A stretch of 64,000 nucleotides of DNA from the NCBI GenBank assembly GCA_029931535.1, contig JAQPZY010001675.1, forward strand, positions 8,784,501-8,848,500. Reading direction: 5' to 3'. Of the stretch, positions 11,346-22,779 are shown in pieces. Made by a program: the position numbers and the translations under genes. This stretch comes from Margaritifera margaritifera (taxonomy: Eukaryota; Mollusca; Bivalvia; Unionida; Margaritiferidae). The notes under the pieces are model-generated. The model was not told where the DNA came from, did no database searches, and saw nothing but the letters and a program-made list of their open reading frames with translations. Position 1 is the stretch's first letter. Each line of letters begins with the position of its first letter.

Positions 11346-11843
11346 GAGGCGGTTAAAGGTCAAATATACGTTCTTTGAAGTAACAGTAATACTTTTTGAA
11401 CAAAACTTTATACATGAGGACACATAATTTATGCAACGGATTTGAGTTGTGAGCCCTGGAGCTGGGTGGTGGGGGTTCGAGGGGTACGGGGTTGAGGTAT
11501 GCGATAAAAAGCGTGGGGATTTTCCATGGATGGCAAGTCATTGAAGTAGTTCTGGTTTGGATTTCAAAAATACAAATATGGAGACAAATGTTTGATTTTT
11601 GTGTGTGCATGAAATACATTTTGAAAAGTCAGCAAAAGAAACTCGATTATGCTTAACACATCTATTCAACCTCTGCAAACTGCATTTAAATATACAGTAA
11701 ATAAGGCTAATTATTTTGTGATCATACCCCAATACCACAATCTTATGGCGCCCTCTAATACGGATCACTATTTTAAATTGCCTTTTTAACAATTTCGATA
11801 GCAACTTGTATATGATATTGTAGACACCGAAGATTCAGCCTTG
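11346..11843. other. No feature seen
   Basis: A GT/GGGG-rich patch at about 11460-11500 (GGTGGTGGGGGTTCG, GGGGTACGGGG). No supported gene. Confidence 0.5.
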
Positions 11844-11876
11844 ATGTATGTATGTATGTATATATATATATGTATG

Positions 11877-11950
<74 letters not shown>
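11844..11950. repeat. (GTAT)n/(TA)n microsatellite
   Basis: GTAT tetranucleotides at both sides of a short TA run, then a long TA tract. Confidence 0.96.
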
Positions 11951-11951
<1 letters not shown>

Positions 11952-14406
11952 CTTTATTATGTAAGGGAATGTTTAAGATATGCCCATGTAAAGGATACCT
12001 ATGGATTTAAAGTTATATGCCATTGCGTTTCTATATCATTTACAGCTTGCAGTTAGGTTATTTTCTCCAATTTATATTGAGTTGAAGAGTTTTTCTTTTT
12101 AAGCTGCATCAGGATGAATTTCGAATTTAGTCTCCTGCGATATCTCCTTAGGTATTAAGAAGAGCAAAGTGTAATGTATTTTCAATACAGGTAACATAAA
12201 CATTGACATGGCTGGGTCTGTTATAATGTGGAGATCTGCATTATTGTACAGGTTTTGATATATTTCCCTTCCCGTTTTTAGCTTCATCCAGCGACTAAGT
12301 AACCGACAGACTCTCTTCATAAATTAACAATTTTCTCTTGACATCATATTTTTCATGATTATGTCTTGTCTAATATAGAACTTAGTTTATCAATGAAATA
12401 TGTATATGTTATTAAGGCAAAATTAATATAAACTTAGGACAGTACAAAGAAAATAAATTATTCTGTTCATACGAAGCCTTAATCTTTTAGGCTACAACGC
12501 ACTTCTATAAATATAAATTTAATCATATTTATCATACTACAAAGTCGAAAAGAATTTTTCAAAACAGTTTTGAACAGGTTTGTAATTCAAAAGAGAAAAT
12601 GCAAGTTCCATACGGATTCCACATTGATCAGGTGACTTTGAAACTTAGGTAGAAGCAAAGTAATTACAGCACTTGTAAGATTTTTAATTGACAAGATATC
12701 CATCAAACTCTATTTAGATCAAAGGGTAAAGACGATTGCAGGGATACAGATTTCGGGTTTCCAGGTAAAAATAATGAGTTTTAGCGACCTTTATGTACAC
12801 CATGTTCTGTTCAGCTTTTTCGATATATTTGTACCTTGATATTGCACATTTTCGGCAGCACGTCCAAGACTTGAGATTGCATTGATTGTCTTTACTTTGG
12901 AAACAAACGTATAGCTCTGATGCTGAAGTGGTATATTTGTTTTACGAAAATAAAAAGATATGTAACCTTGAGATGATATTTGGTTACTCGTAAGAATACT
13001 TCTTCAACACGTATGAATGTACACAGGTACCTAAAAATATATATCTGTCAATCTGTCTATATGTCCGTCTGTCTGTTTAAAAAATGAAATAAATATTAGG
13101 TTTTTGGAGCTTTTTTACTTACTTAAAGGAAAGAAAGTGTTTATAATACCATTGCTTTGTTGCGTAGTAATTATTCAGAATCTCGCTCGAATGTTTAATA
13201 AATTTATCAATCCGGATAAAAATCTGATTAAAGATGTGATATAATGTGTAAGTACCTCTCGATCTGTATTTATTCTATGTGTTATCGGTGAGCATTCCAA
13301 CACTGGTAAAAACGTGTGTCTTACCGCTGAGAATGGTTTATGATCGAATCCGACTTTCGCTTCTTAAATAACATATATATGGAATGTGAGTGAGTGGGGA
13401 TGTATAATTCAACAAAAATGTATTATGTTTTGGCTTACCATGAGTGCATAATGTACAATGTTTTCATTTGAATTAAATGAAGACTGACTTCAGTCAGTAT
13501 TTTGATAAATTGATGAGAGTTTGAAATATTAGTGACAGCCTTACTAAGCCGCGACAAAACAAACACAGGGAAGAAAAAATGTTCTTCACACTACAGATAT
13601 ACAAATTGTGTGTAAATATTTATCATAACCAAGTCTTTCCTAAAGATCCCAACTTAATCTCTCATTTAGTGGAACAGTGGAGCTTAACTTCGTAAATTTT
13701 GTGAGAGTCAAGTGAGTATAATTTAGGCCAAGTGCTTCCTTTTGTGCCTTTTTAAATAAATCGAAAAGCATCTATTAAACATGAATATAATTTTCGTTCA
13801 AGCATTTATTAAAAATAAATAAAATTTACATTCAAGAAATCCAGATTATATCGTTTTTATCGGCGTTCTTGCGTTTGGTTTAGGGAGAGAGAAGCTAGAT
13901 TATGAATGTTGAACAGATTTTAAGCTTTTGCAAAAGAAATCTTGGCAGAAGTATAGATCTTGAATTCTTAGTTTAAACATATTTTATTGCCATAGTAAGG
14001 AAGCAATTTGGGTTGGGCAACAAATACTCCAACTTAGGTACAGCCCTTCCCCTACAAAAAAGTACTGGGTATAGGAGAGACAGACAGACAGATGACCATG
14101 AGTAAAATACTTGAATGCATGATACATATAGTAATATTTAAATAGGTATTGTAAGTAATCATTTAAAAACATATGAAGAAAATCAGAAAATCGTCTGGTG
14201 TCCTTGATAAAATCTTGAACAGCTTAAAACACTTTACAAATTAGATTATACGATAGTGGGGATGAACCTTGAAGTAACATGTCAATCGTCGCAGACAAAA
14301 GTAGGTGATTACCATTTAGAAATAGGATCATGCGTTGATCTCTATAACTATTACACTCTAAAAATAATGAGATACAGTTTCAGGTGCCTCTCAACAATTA
14401 TATAAT
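11951..14406. other. No gene seen
   Basis: About 2.4 kb of AT-rich DNA without a supported gene. A sequence around 13285-13370 carries a GATCGAATCC block reminiscent of a tRNA box B but lacks a proper cloverleaf. Short GTCTGTCTGT runs sit near 13050-13080. Confidence 0.5.
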
Positions 14407-14645
14407 GATGATTGAATTACATGGATGATTGAACTACATGGATGATTGAATTACATGGATAGTAAATAAGTTATTATTTAGAGCACTACAATTAATTGTA
14501 ATTCTTGCATGGAAGATAGAATGTTTCCTCTCACCATACTTATAGTAATTATAATTCTTGCATGGAAGATAGAATGTTTCCTCTCACCATACTTATAGTA
14601 ATTATAATTCTTGCATGGAAGATAGATTGTTTCCTCTCTACGTAT
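14407..14645. repeat. Two adjacent minisatellites (17 bp x3; 53 bp x3)
   Basis: GATGATTGAATTACATG-type units occupy about 14407-14460. From about 14494 a 53-bp unit with TTCTTGCATGGAAGATAGA and TGTTTCCTCTCACCATACTT is repeated almost three times. Confidence 0.9.
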
Positions 14646-14659
14646 AGTATAGGGGTGGT

Positions 14660-16180
14660 TTACGTGTTTCACAAGTTATAAGTCGTCAAAATTCACTGAA
14701 GGGTGGGGCAAAAATCTTACATTGTCAGTATGGTTTTTCCACACAGATAAGGTCGAAGTAATAAATGACCTCCTTGATATTTCTAATTTAAAATGTGGAA
14801 TTTGGAAATCAAATATCATAGATTATAACTTATTAGATCTGCAGTGAGAGGTGATAAAAGCTCATAAAGATAAAATGGGTATTGACAATCAATAACTTTA
14901 TAATAAAGTACAAAATCTATTGACTTTTCGTATTTCGAATAATTTTGACGAACCAGTTTCCCGATACAAGTTTTCAATTCTGGTACATCTGGTAAGTCCT
15001 GTAACAATTCGTACTGCGTTTATTTGGAGTTTTTCTAATCTATCTGAGTGTTCTTGAGAACAACCGTCTCAGACAACATCTGCATACTCTAAACATGGTG
15101 GTATAAATGACAAGTACATTTTTTTAAAAGACTTATGGATTAATTTAATGACATAGATCGTGTATATGTGATGACCATTTTCCATCACTACTATGGAGAA
15201 TTACACCTGCATGTTTGTGACATAGTGTAAAGCTAAGTATTGTCTTATCAAATAATAGATTAGGGAGTGAAACTGACAATTTAGTAGTTAACAGCATAAA
15301 TTTTGTTTGGAATTAAATTTCAGTAGCCATTGACAAGACCAGGCCTTTACAGTTTCAAGATTAGTGTTCAATACATATTCAATTTGATTAGCATTCTTGG
15401 ACACATATGACAAAGAGCTATCGTCTTTAAATAATCTTCCAAGACTAAGTAAATCATCATCAATATCATTTATATATAAAAGAAAGAGTAGCAGTCTTAA
15501 AACTGATCATTGTGGAACACAGGCTTGATGTGGCTTGATTTCCGATTGACATGAGTTTAGCCGCGAACACTGCTTTCTCTCAGACAGCTTCTAAACCATT
15601 CTAAAAGATCTAGGTTCTAAGTTTAAAAATAAGACCACGATGCAAAACAAGGTCAACAGCCTTGGAGATATCACAGAAGACCATACACATATTATCATTA
15701 TTGCTGAGAGCTGCAAAGATTTGATGATAAATATCGATGAGCTGGTACGTAGTAGAATGACAGGGTAGGAATCCCGACTGGTACTTTTCAAGTAGATCGT
15801 TTTGATAAAGATAATTATAGAAGTACTTGATTATGATCTATCTATAATTTTCACATCACAAATTAAGAGTGATATTGGTCCATAATTGGAAGAATCACTC
15901 CTGTCGTCTTTTTTAAAAACAGGTATAACAACTGCAGTTTTCCAGGTTCTTCGAAAACAGTGTTCTCTGTGTGATTTATTAAACAGTAAAGATAGTGGCT
16001 TGCTAACCGCAGAAGCTTTGCCCTTGAGCATTAGATGACTAATTCTATCATAGCCACTTGCTCTATGAGTCGGAATATTTTCCATTACATCCCAAATATC
16101 TTGTTCCAGAAAATTAATACATTTGATACTTTAGTTTGTTCTACTCTGGAATTATCGTAGCTGAGCCTAGGTTTCATTTA
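14660..16180 (-). pseudogene. Decayed non-LTR retrotransposon (CR1/Jockey-like) reverse transcriptase
   Basis: Minus-strand reading from about 16150 downward gives the order expected for LINE ORF2. First comes a block with TWKTAVVIPVFKKDD and SNYGPISLL (about 15870-15960; family form RPISLL). Then RT motif A appears as FCDISKAVD near 15660-15690 (the usual SKAFD second Asp region kept). A LFLLYINDIDDDL block follows, and motif C is altered to FKDDS (normally FADDS) near 15410-15435. The C-terminal region has LEYADVV and SDRLEKLQINAVRIVTG near 15000-15110 and YYKVIDCQYP near 14875-14910. Several stops and frameshifts separate these. No endonuclease domain is seen upstream, so the copy is probably 5'-truncated. 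These proteins normally copy their own RNA at a nicked target; this copy is inactive. Confidence 0.85.
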
Positions 16181-17616
16181 CTGTAGATATCAACGTAAAT
16201 AATTCGTGGACTAGCTTGTTCATAATTGGATAAATGTTTATTTTCATATCCATTATCTTATTTAAGAAGTAATGGACAAACAGCAGGAGAGGAGTGAACG
16301 AGTCTAGTGAGAGGAACTTTGGGATGTACTATCTATTAGTTATTCGATTATGGCTCGCGTAACCTATAGTAAAATAGTCCTAATTGGTTCAACAAATATT
16401 TTTCCATTTATTCATTCCTTCATTCTACCCGTTCGCCTTTTATTTAATTCATTTGTTCACTCATTCATTCAATGGCTCCTTCCTCGTGTTTTCCATCAAG
16501 CCATGTCACTGGTAAATTGTACTTTTTTGATGCGGACTAATTTATCTTGATTTCATGCTAAAAAAAAGTGAAATTTGAACCTGATATGTCAATAACGTTC
16601 TCTAAAGCATGCAAACAGTATATTGCTACAAAAAGGCTAATTGGATGCACACTACTAAACTGACTTATCGACACTTATCAGTCAACACTGGTTATCAGTG
16701 ATCCCAGTAGACCACTAACCAGTTTGGCAAAAGTGCAATCTAATCTGATGATTTGAATCAGAAATAAATGTGCAAATTTTACAGAATCGAAGTGTAATGC
16801 AATATATCTGACACTTTCATTAATGTGATTTCGACGAATGGCGGTCCTATTGAATCGTGACTTCATAAGACCAAACGGACGTCTGAACAGTTTCAATCTG
16901 TAACTATAATTATTTTAGACACGATGACCAAATTTCACGACAAACGGCATGTACGTATCAAATTTTGCAGGATTCTTTTCAAATGTGTCAGTAATTGACC
17001 TGACTGTCTAGTTCTCCTCCCTCCCACATCCCCGTGAGTTTTTCATATATATTTTACACTCAGCATCAGAGATTAGAGAAAGTGGTCAAGAGACATAGAG
17101 ATGGAGAGAGAAACACAGAGAGACATGAAGACTCTTATTCTAAAATAAATATGTTCCCATTTTTCCACGAGATTTGGTAAAAAATTTTATTATATCTGAC
17201 CAGTGAATGTGGATAGTTTGGATATTGTAACAATGTTTGTATTTATATGTTTTGTAACAGGTCAAGCCTCTTAGCTGATTAAGCAAATCAATACGAGTGG
17301 AGGGACAGAAAAGATCTAAAAGGGGTAAGAGATATGATTTATATATCAAAGAATATTATTTTGAACTACTTGTACAGTATAGTATTCTTCATTATGTAGC
17401 TTTCGGACATTGACATGGACCTATAATTTAAGATGTGTTAAAATTACAAAATATAAACCTTGATATTCCCAGTAAATCAGAGTCATCTGCCACAAAATTA
17501 TATCATGCTATCATTTTATCCTCAGAGAGTATACCATACAGGTCAGAACATGTATACAATATTACTCTTTTGAATTAGCTTTTCTATTCACCAGTTATTA
17601 TGTTCATGTGTAAAAC
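16181..17616. other. No gene seen
   Basis: AT-rich, with an ATTCATTC-rich patch at about 16405-16470. No supported coding or RNA gene. Confidence 0.5.
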
Positions 17617-17800
17617 AGGAATTATGTGGTCAAACACTGTAAGGAACACTCTTTAAAACTCCAGTTGATGTGTCCTCGGAAATTCTATGGTCAAACACTG
17701 TTCGTAACACCTTTCAAAATTCCAACTGATTAGTTTTCAGGAATTCTGTGATCAAACACTGTCGTGTACACCTTTTAAAAGTCCAGTGTCCTCTGTTAAA
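17617..17800. repeat. About 62-bp tandem repeat, three diverged copies
   Basis: Each copy has GGTCAAACACTGT (or GATCAAACACTGT), then ACACCTTT.AAA and TCCA.TTGAT-like sequence. Confidence 0.85.
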
Positions 17801-18565
17801 GACAATCATCACTGAGAACAGCTTGTCAACGCAGTCACAATTAATCTCTTGTGTACCTCATTTGGATTCCAGAAGTGGTCTGGATATTGTTTAAAAAATT
17901 CAAATTCAAACTTGATGACATTATTTACAAGCAGTGTTTATTGCAGGTATGAAATATATTGATACAATTGCTAGCAATGGAATGCTTTATAATCTTCGAC
18001 CACCACCAACTTCTCAACACTTTAAAACGACAACGATTTACCTTTTCCGTCTGGTTCAGACTAGGCAGACGGAGAAGGTAGTGGGGGTATGGTTTCTACA
18101 TCAGATAATTATTTTGAATTCCAATCTTTCAGGATTTAATTGGTAAGTGTGTCGTTGACATTATTATCTTCATGTGCAACTGACCAGATCTGAGAATAAT
18201 ATGGACTAAAAGCTGTTAAATTGGTGAATCGTGGTATATACGTTGGAAAAACGTATGGTGTAATCTGTTGACCATTGGTTTTACAATTTATACATTCAGC
18301 ATGTAGAAGAACTAGTCCTTAAAATTAATGCAAAGATCAGATCACGTGTTTATGAACATCGCTAAGATTGGATCACTTTTCTTCCTATGTTCTCTAAATT
18401 ACTTATGTTTTGTTTACGTTAATATAAACTACAGATGGTTCCTATATGACCCCACTAGGACCACATGCTGATCCAATCTTCCGAAGAACAAACTCTGCAG
18501 TGTGATTATGTACAGAATACCTGCTATGTGTACAATCACTGTCCTCTCTCAGAATACATTTTACA
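17801..18565. other. No feature seen
   Basis: No supported gene; no clear repeat. Confidence 0.45.
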
Positions 18566-19145
18566 ACGAATCTTACGATCACATACCCTGGTGTCAAATT
18601 AACGTTATCTTACGATGACATATCCCTGGTGTAAAATTAACGTTATCTTATGATGACATATCCCTGGTGTCAAATTAACGTTATCTTACGAATCTAACGA
18701 TGACTTATCCCTGGTGTCAAATTAGCCTTATCTTACGAATCTTACGTTGACATATCCCTGGTGTCCAATTAACGTTATCTTATGAATGTTACGATTAGAT
18801 ATCCCTGAATCTTACGATCAGATATCCCAGGTGTCAAATTAACGTTATCTTACGAATCTTACAATCACATATCCCTGATGTCAAATTAACGTTATCTTAC
18901 GATGACATATCCCTGGTGTCAAATTAACATTATCTTACGAATCTTACGATGACACATCCCTGGTGTCCAATTAACGTTATCTTATGAATCTTACAATTAC
19001 ATATCCCTGGTGTCAAATTAACGTTATCTTATGAATGTTACGATTAGATATCCCTGAATCTTACGATCAGATATCCCTGGTGTCAAATTAACGTTATCTC
19101 ACGAATCTTACGATGCCATATCCCTGATGTCAAATTAATGTTATC
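18566..19145. repeat. Irregular minisatellite, units of about 39-48 bp
   Basis: Core TATCCCTGGTGTCAAATTAACGTTATCTTA with a variable linker (GATGACA, or CGAATCTTACGATGACA). About 13 cores. Length differences come from gain or loss of the CGAATCTTA piece. Confidence 0.93.
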
Positions 19146-19642
19146 TTCGGGAAAATAAGGGTGGAATCAAAGTTTGACAAGATTCTGTTTTTATTCTGCA
19201 TTCTACTCATACAGTTATGAAAGACAGACAAAGAAATATAATAAAATATATGTACAGTCACAATTTTAAGGTCTGAATGAATAAATCTCCATGTTTATTG
19301 TTTAGCATTGACGAATTAATGATGACAGGTATCAAAGATTTACACATGTTTGAAAGAGCCTGCAACATGATTTCCTTAGAAGTGTAAAAAGTATGAAGCA
19401 AAAGAAACAATTTTTAAAAAAATTATATTGAAATCATATGAAATTTTAAAGAAACATTGCATATTTAAATGTCAGTGTTATGCTTAATCTTTTTTTTATC
19501 CCAGGATAGAATAATTAAACTGCCATGTATATTATTACTATATGTTTTATTATATTGTTTCAACTATTAAGATTCTTCGCACCATTTTTATTGACACTGA
19601 TCATTATTCTCTCATTGCAAATGAATGAATATATCATTTTAA
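19146..19642. other. No feature seen
   Basis: AT-rich spacer between two satellite arrays. Confidence 0.45.
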
Positions 19643-20950
19643 TAGCATGAGTATATAATTTACATAGAATGAGTATTTAATTTACAAAGAATGAGTATAT
19701 AATTTACATAGTATCAGTATATAATTTATATAGAATAAGTATATAATTTACTCAGCATGCGTATATAATTTATATAGAATGAGTATATAATTTGCATAGA
19801 ATGATTATATAATTTACATAGAATGAGTATATAAATTACATAGCATGAGTATATAATTTACATAGAATGAGTATATAATTTACATAGTATGAGCATATAA
19901 TTTACACAGAATGATTATATAATTTACATAGAATGAGTATATAATTTACACAGCATGAGTATATAATTTACATAGCATGAGCATATAATTTGCACAGAAT
20001 GATTATATAATTTACATAGAATGAGTATATAATTTACACAGCATGAGTATATAAATTACATAACATGATTATATAATTTACACAGCATGAGTATATAATT
20101 TACACAGTATGAGTATATAATTTACACAGCATGAGTATATAATTTACATAGCATGAGTATATAATTTACACAATAAGTGTATAATTTACACAGTATGAGT
20201 ATATAATTTACACAGCATGAGTATATAATTTACATAGCATGAGTATATAATTTACATAGCATGAGTATATAATTTACATAGCATGAGTATATAATGTATA
20301 CAGCATGTGTATATAGTTAGATAGGATGAGTATATAATTTACACAGTATGAGTATATAATTTACACAGTATGAGTATATAATTTACACAGCATGAGTATA
20401 TAATTTACATAGCATGAGTATATAATTTACACAATAAGTGTATAATTTACGCAGTATGAGTATATAATTTACGCAGTATGAGTATATAATTTACATAGAA
20501 TGAGTATATAATTTACACAGCATGAGTATATAATTTACATAGCATGAGCATATAATTTGCACAGAATGATTATATAATTTACATAGAATGAGTATATAAT
20601 TTACACAGCATGAGTATATAAATTACATAACATGATTATATAATTTACACAGCATGAGTATATAATTTACACAGTATGAGTATATAATTTACACAGCATG
20701 AGTATATAATTTACATAGCATGAGTATATAATTTACACAATAAGTGTATAATTTACACAGTATGAGTATATAATTTACACAGCATGAGTATATAATTTAC
20801 ATAGCATGAGTATATAATTTACATAGCATGAGTATATAATTTACATAGCATGAGTATATAATGTATACAGCATGTGTATATAGTTAGATAGGATGAGTAT
20901 ATAATTTACACAATAAGTATATAATTTGCATAGAATGAATATATAATTTC
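19643..20950. repeat. 22-bp satellite array with an internal higher-order duplication
   Basis: Basic unit ATGAGTATATAATTTACACAGC (22 bp; variants ACATAGC, ACACAGT, TTGCACAGA). A block of about 390 bp beginning near 19950 and ending near 20340 recurs almost exactly from about 20517 to 20907, an offset of 567 bp, including rare marker variants (AATTACATAACATGATT; ACACAATAAGTGT; GTATACAGCATGTGTATATAGTTAGATAGG). This shows a recent block duplication inside an older array. Confidence 0.95.
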
Positions 20951-21122
20951 ATTCAATGAGCAGGGGTCTTTTTGTCTCTAAGACAGAGGCATTGGTGATT
21001 ATTTTTGTACAAATCTGTTATTTATGTTAGGTGTAAAATTTGCAATTCCAGTTATTTTAATTCATCATTTCACTTTACCAAAGAGACAAATAAATTTATG
21101 GACACATTCTTATTGTTATTAA

Positions 21123-21392
21123 ATGTGTATCATTATTTATGTAATAAGCATGTGTTCACATAGACAGCATAGTCTAGCAACTCAGAAGATATTCATCATG
21201 GTCATTCTTGTATACATTGTATTGATGATATTGTTAATATTGTTTGCATGTGACATTAAACTGAATCCCGTCTGTGCCAGTAGCCAGTCTTCTGAGATCA
21301 CTTTATATATTCAAAGGTTCACCCACTTGAACATTAGGCAAAACCTTGCAAACAAAAGTCATTTTAACATTTTTCACTGTCACCATGTGTAA
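21123..21392 (+). pseudogene. 5' fragment of a LINE ORF2 with a relic 2A-like motif
   Basis: An 89-codon open frame starts with a hydrophobic stretch (MVILVYIVLMILLILFA), continues to DIKLNPVC at residues 44-51 (21252-21275), then SSQSSEITLYI and HLNIRQNL. This resembles the start of CR1/L2-type LINE proteins, where a DxExNPGP 2A-like motif directly precedes the HLNIRSL block that opens the apurinic-type endonuclease domain. Here the last residues of the motif are lost (VC instead of GP) and the endonuclease stops after about 20 residues, so it is a dead fragment. It ends about 300 bp upstream of the LTR retrotransposon. Assignment rests on motif resemblance only. Confidence 0.6.
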
Positions 21393-21701
21393 CGTTATAT
21401 GCAATATGCTTGTTTTAAGTATAATTTAAAACCCCTGACGCCCTAAGTAATATTTTATCTTTTATGCCTGTTTTAAGTAAAACTTAAAACCCCTGACAGG
21501 TCCTTTATGGGAAGGCTTTATTTAGGGAAATGGGTGCATAACCACTTTCTGTTTACCAACTTACGGAAATGGAAAGTGGTTCTAAGGGATGAAACCCGGC
21601 TGAGCTGCATCATCAAATAGACCGTACCGTTAGGACGGAAGTGTGTATAATTGGAATCAACAGATAGGCGTGAAACTCGCCGATTCATATGTTAGGGCCA
21701 T
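21393..21701. other. Spacer upstream of LTR element; short direct repeat
   Basis: A TGTTTTAAGTA...AACTTAAAACCCCTGAC unit occurs twice (about 21410-21440 and 21467-21497). Last four bases CCAT are one copy of the target duplication of the LTR element. Confidence 0.6.
21698..21701. other. 4-bp target-site duplication, left copy (CCAT)
   Basis: Identical to 27251-27254 directly after the right LTR. Four to five bp is usual for Ty3/gypsy integrases. Confidence 0.8.
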
Positions 21702-22549
21702 TGTTACGGAATCATACCTTTTTACCTTTTTATAATGACTTAATTTACTAATTTATGATTTCTGTTTTAGTCTGAATAGGGGTTAGCATATCAGTATAGA
21801 TACGACTACTGCTCGATCAATAAGTGGTCACATGATCAATTGCGCGGGAAATGAAGTCGACCTGGCTTTGTACTTTTTAGAAATCAACATTGAAAGGTCA
21901 CATTCCATACTACACAATAACATTATGTTTACTCTTTAAGATTTTTAGTACACTAGACCTTTGGGTAAATGACGCGTAACCTAGTTCCTGATTGGTTCTT
22001 AGAGGGTTGTGTTATTTTGAAATACCATAGTATTAAAGACAGAGAAAGGATATTCCCTTTTAATTCTACGCACTTAGTAAAGATATATAGAGAATAATCT
22101 TTGGAATTATCATTCTTTACAGTTGCTTGATCGAGGAGAGGTTATTGAAATTATTCAGTTCTGTCTGGAATTTATTTAATTAGTAATTCATCTGAATTGC
22201 TATACAGCTCCGTGGAATTATCGGACATTATTCTAAAACTTGTGAGATTCCAGACTTGCAAGGATTATTTTGGATTACATCAGAACTTATCAGTTTCAGC
22301 ACATTACAGGCTTTTTCATTCGGAATACCACATCCGGATTATTCGGATTAACATCAGGAAGTGAACTTTAAAACATTTTAGGACTTTTTAGGATATTCTA
22401 TACTGTAAGTTATTTTAATTCTTTCACTTTGATTGTTTGTTGAATTATTTTAATTCTTTTAATATTTTAGGAAATTAAAGTTTTGCATTTTAATCTTGAA
22501 AGCTTGTTTGTGTCTTTTATTCTGTTACATTACCTCTAGAGTCGTAACA
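21702..22549 (+). repeat. 5' LTR
   Basis: Begins TGTTACGGAATC and ends GAGTCGTAACA, so the ends form a short inverted repeat (TGTTACG/CGTAACA). It drives transcription and RNA end formation in an intact element. Differences from the 3' LTR that I could see are AATGACTT versus CATGATTT near 21734-21740 and GCATATC versus GCTTATC near 21787. Confidence 0.95.
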
Positions 22550-22557
22550 GGATAAAT

Positions 22558-22568
22558 TGGGGGCTCGT
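22558..22568 (+). promoter_or_regulatory. Primer-binding site, tRNA-Pro type
   Basis: TGGGGGCTCGT lies eight bases after the 5' LTR. These 11 bases equal the start of the classical tRNA-Pro primer site of retroviruses (TGGGGGCTCGTCCGGGAT); the match then breaks with an ATTA insertion before CGGGAT (22573-22578). Minus-strand DNA synthesis would start here. Confidence 0.75.
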
Positions 22569-22779
22569 ATTACGGGATTAGAAATTAGAATAATTTCGGG
22601 ATCCGAATTTAAATATTTTGAGATTTAGATTTAATTAAATATTTTCGAGGTTTTAATATTTCAGAGATTTTGATACTTCGGAAAGTTTTCTTTTTGGGAT
22701 TTGAATTTCATTGTTTGAAATTTTAGTGGTTTTTTGATTTCCAGATTAAGAAATAAAGAGAAACTAACGGGCTTTCATA

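Noticed and set aside
13285..13370. Possible tRNA or SINE (GATCGAATCC box-B-like)
   Set aside because: No matching box A and the stems do not pair.
18566..19145. Repeat-spacer array
   Set aside because: The apparent spacers are themselves repeated pieces (CGAATCTTACGATGACA), so it is an irregular minisatellite.
19643..20950. CRISPR-like array
   Set aside because: Contiguous 22-bp satellite without distinct spacers, in a eukaryotic setting with no cas genes.
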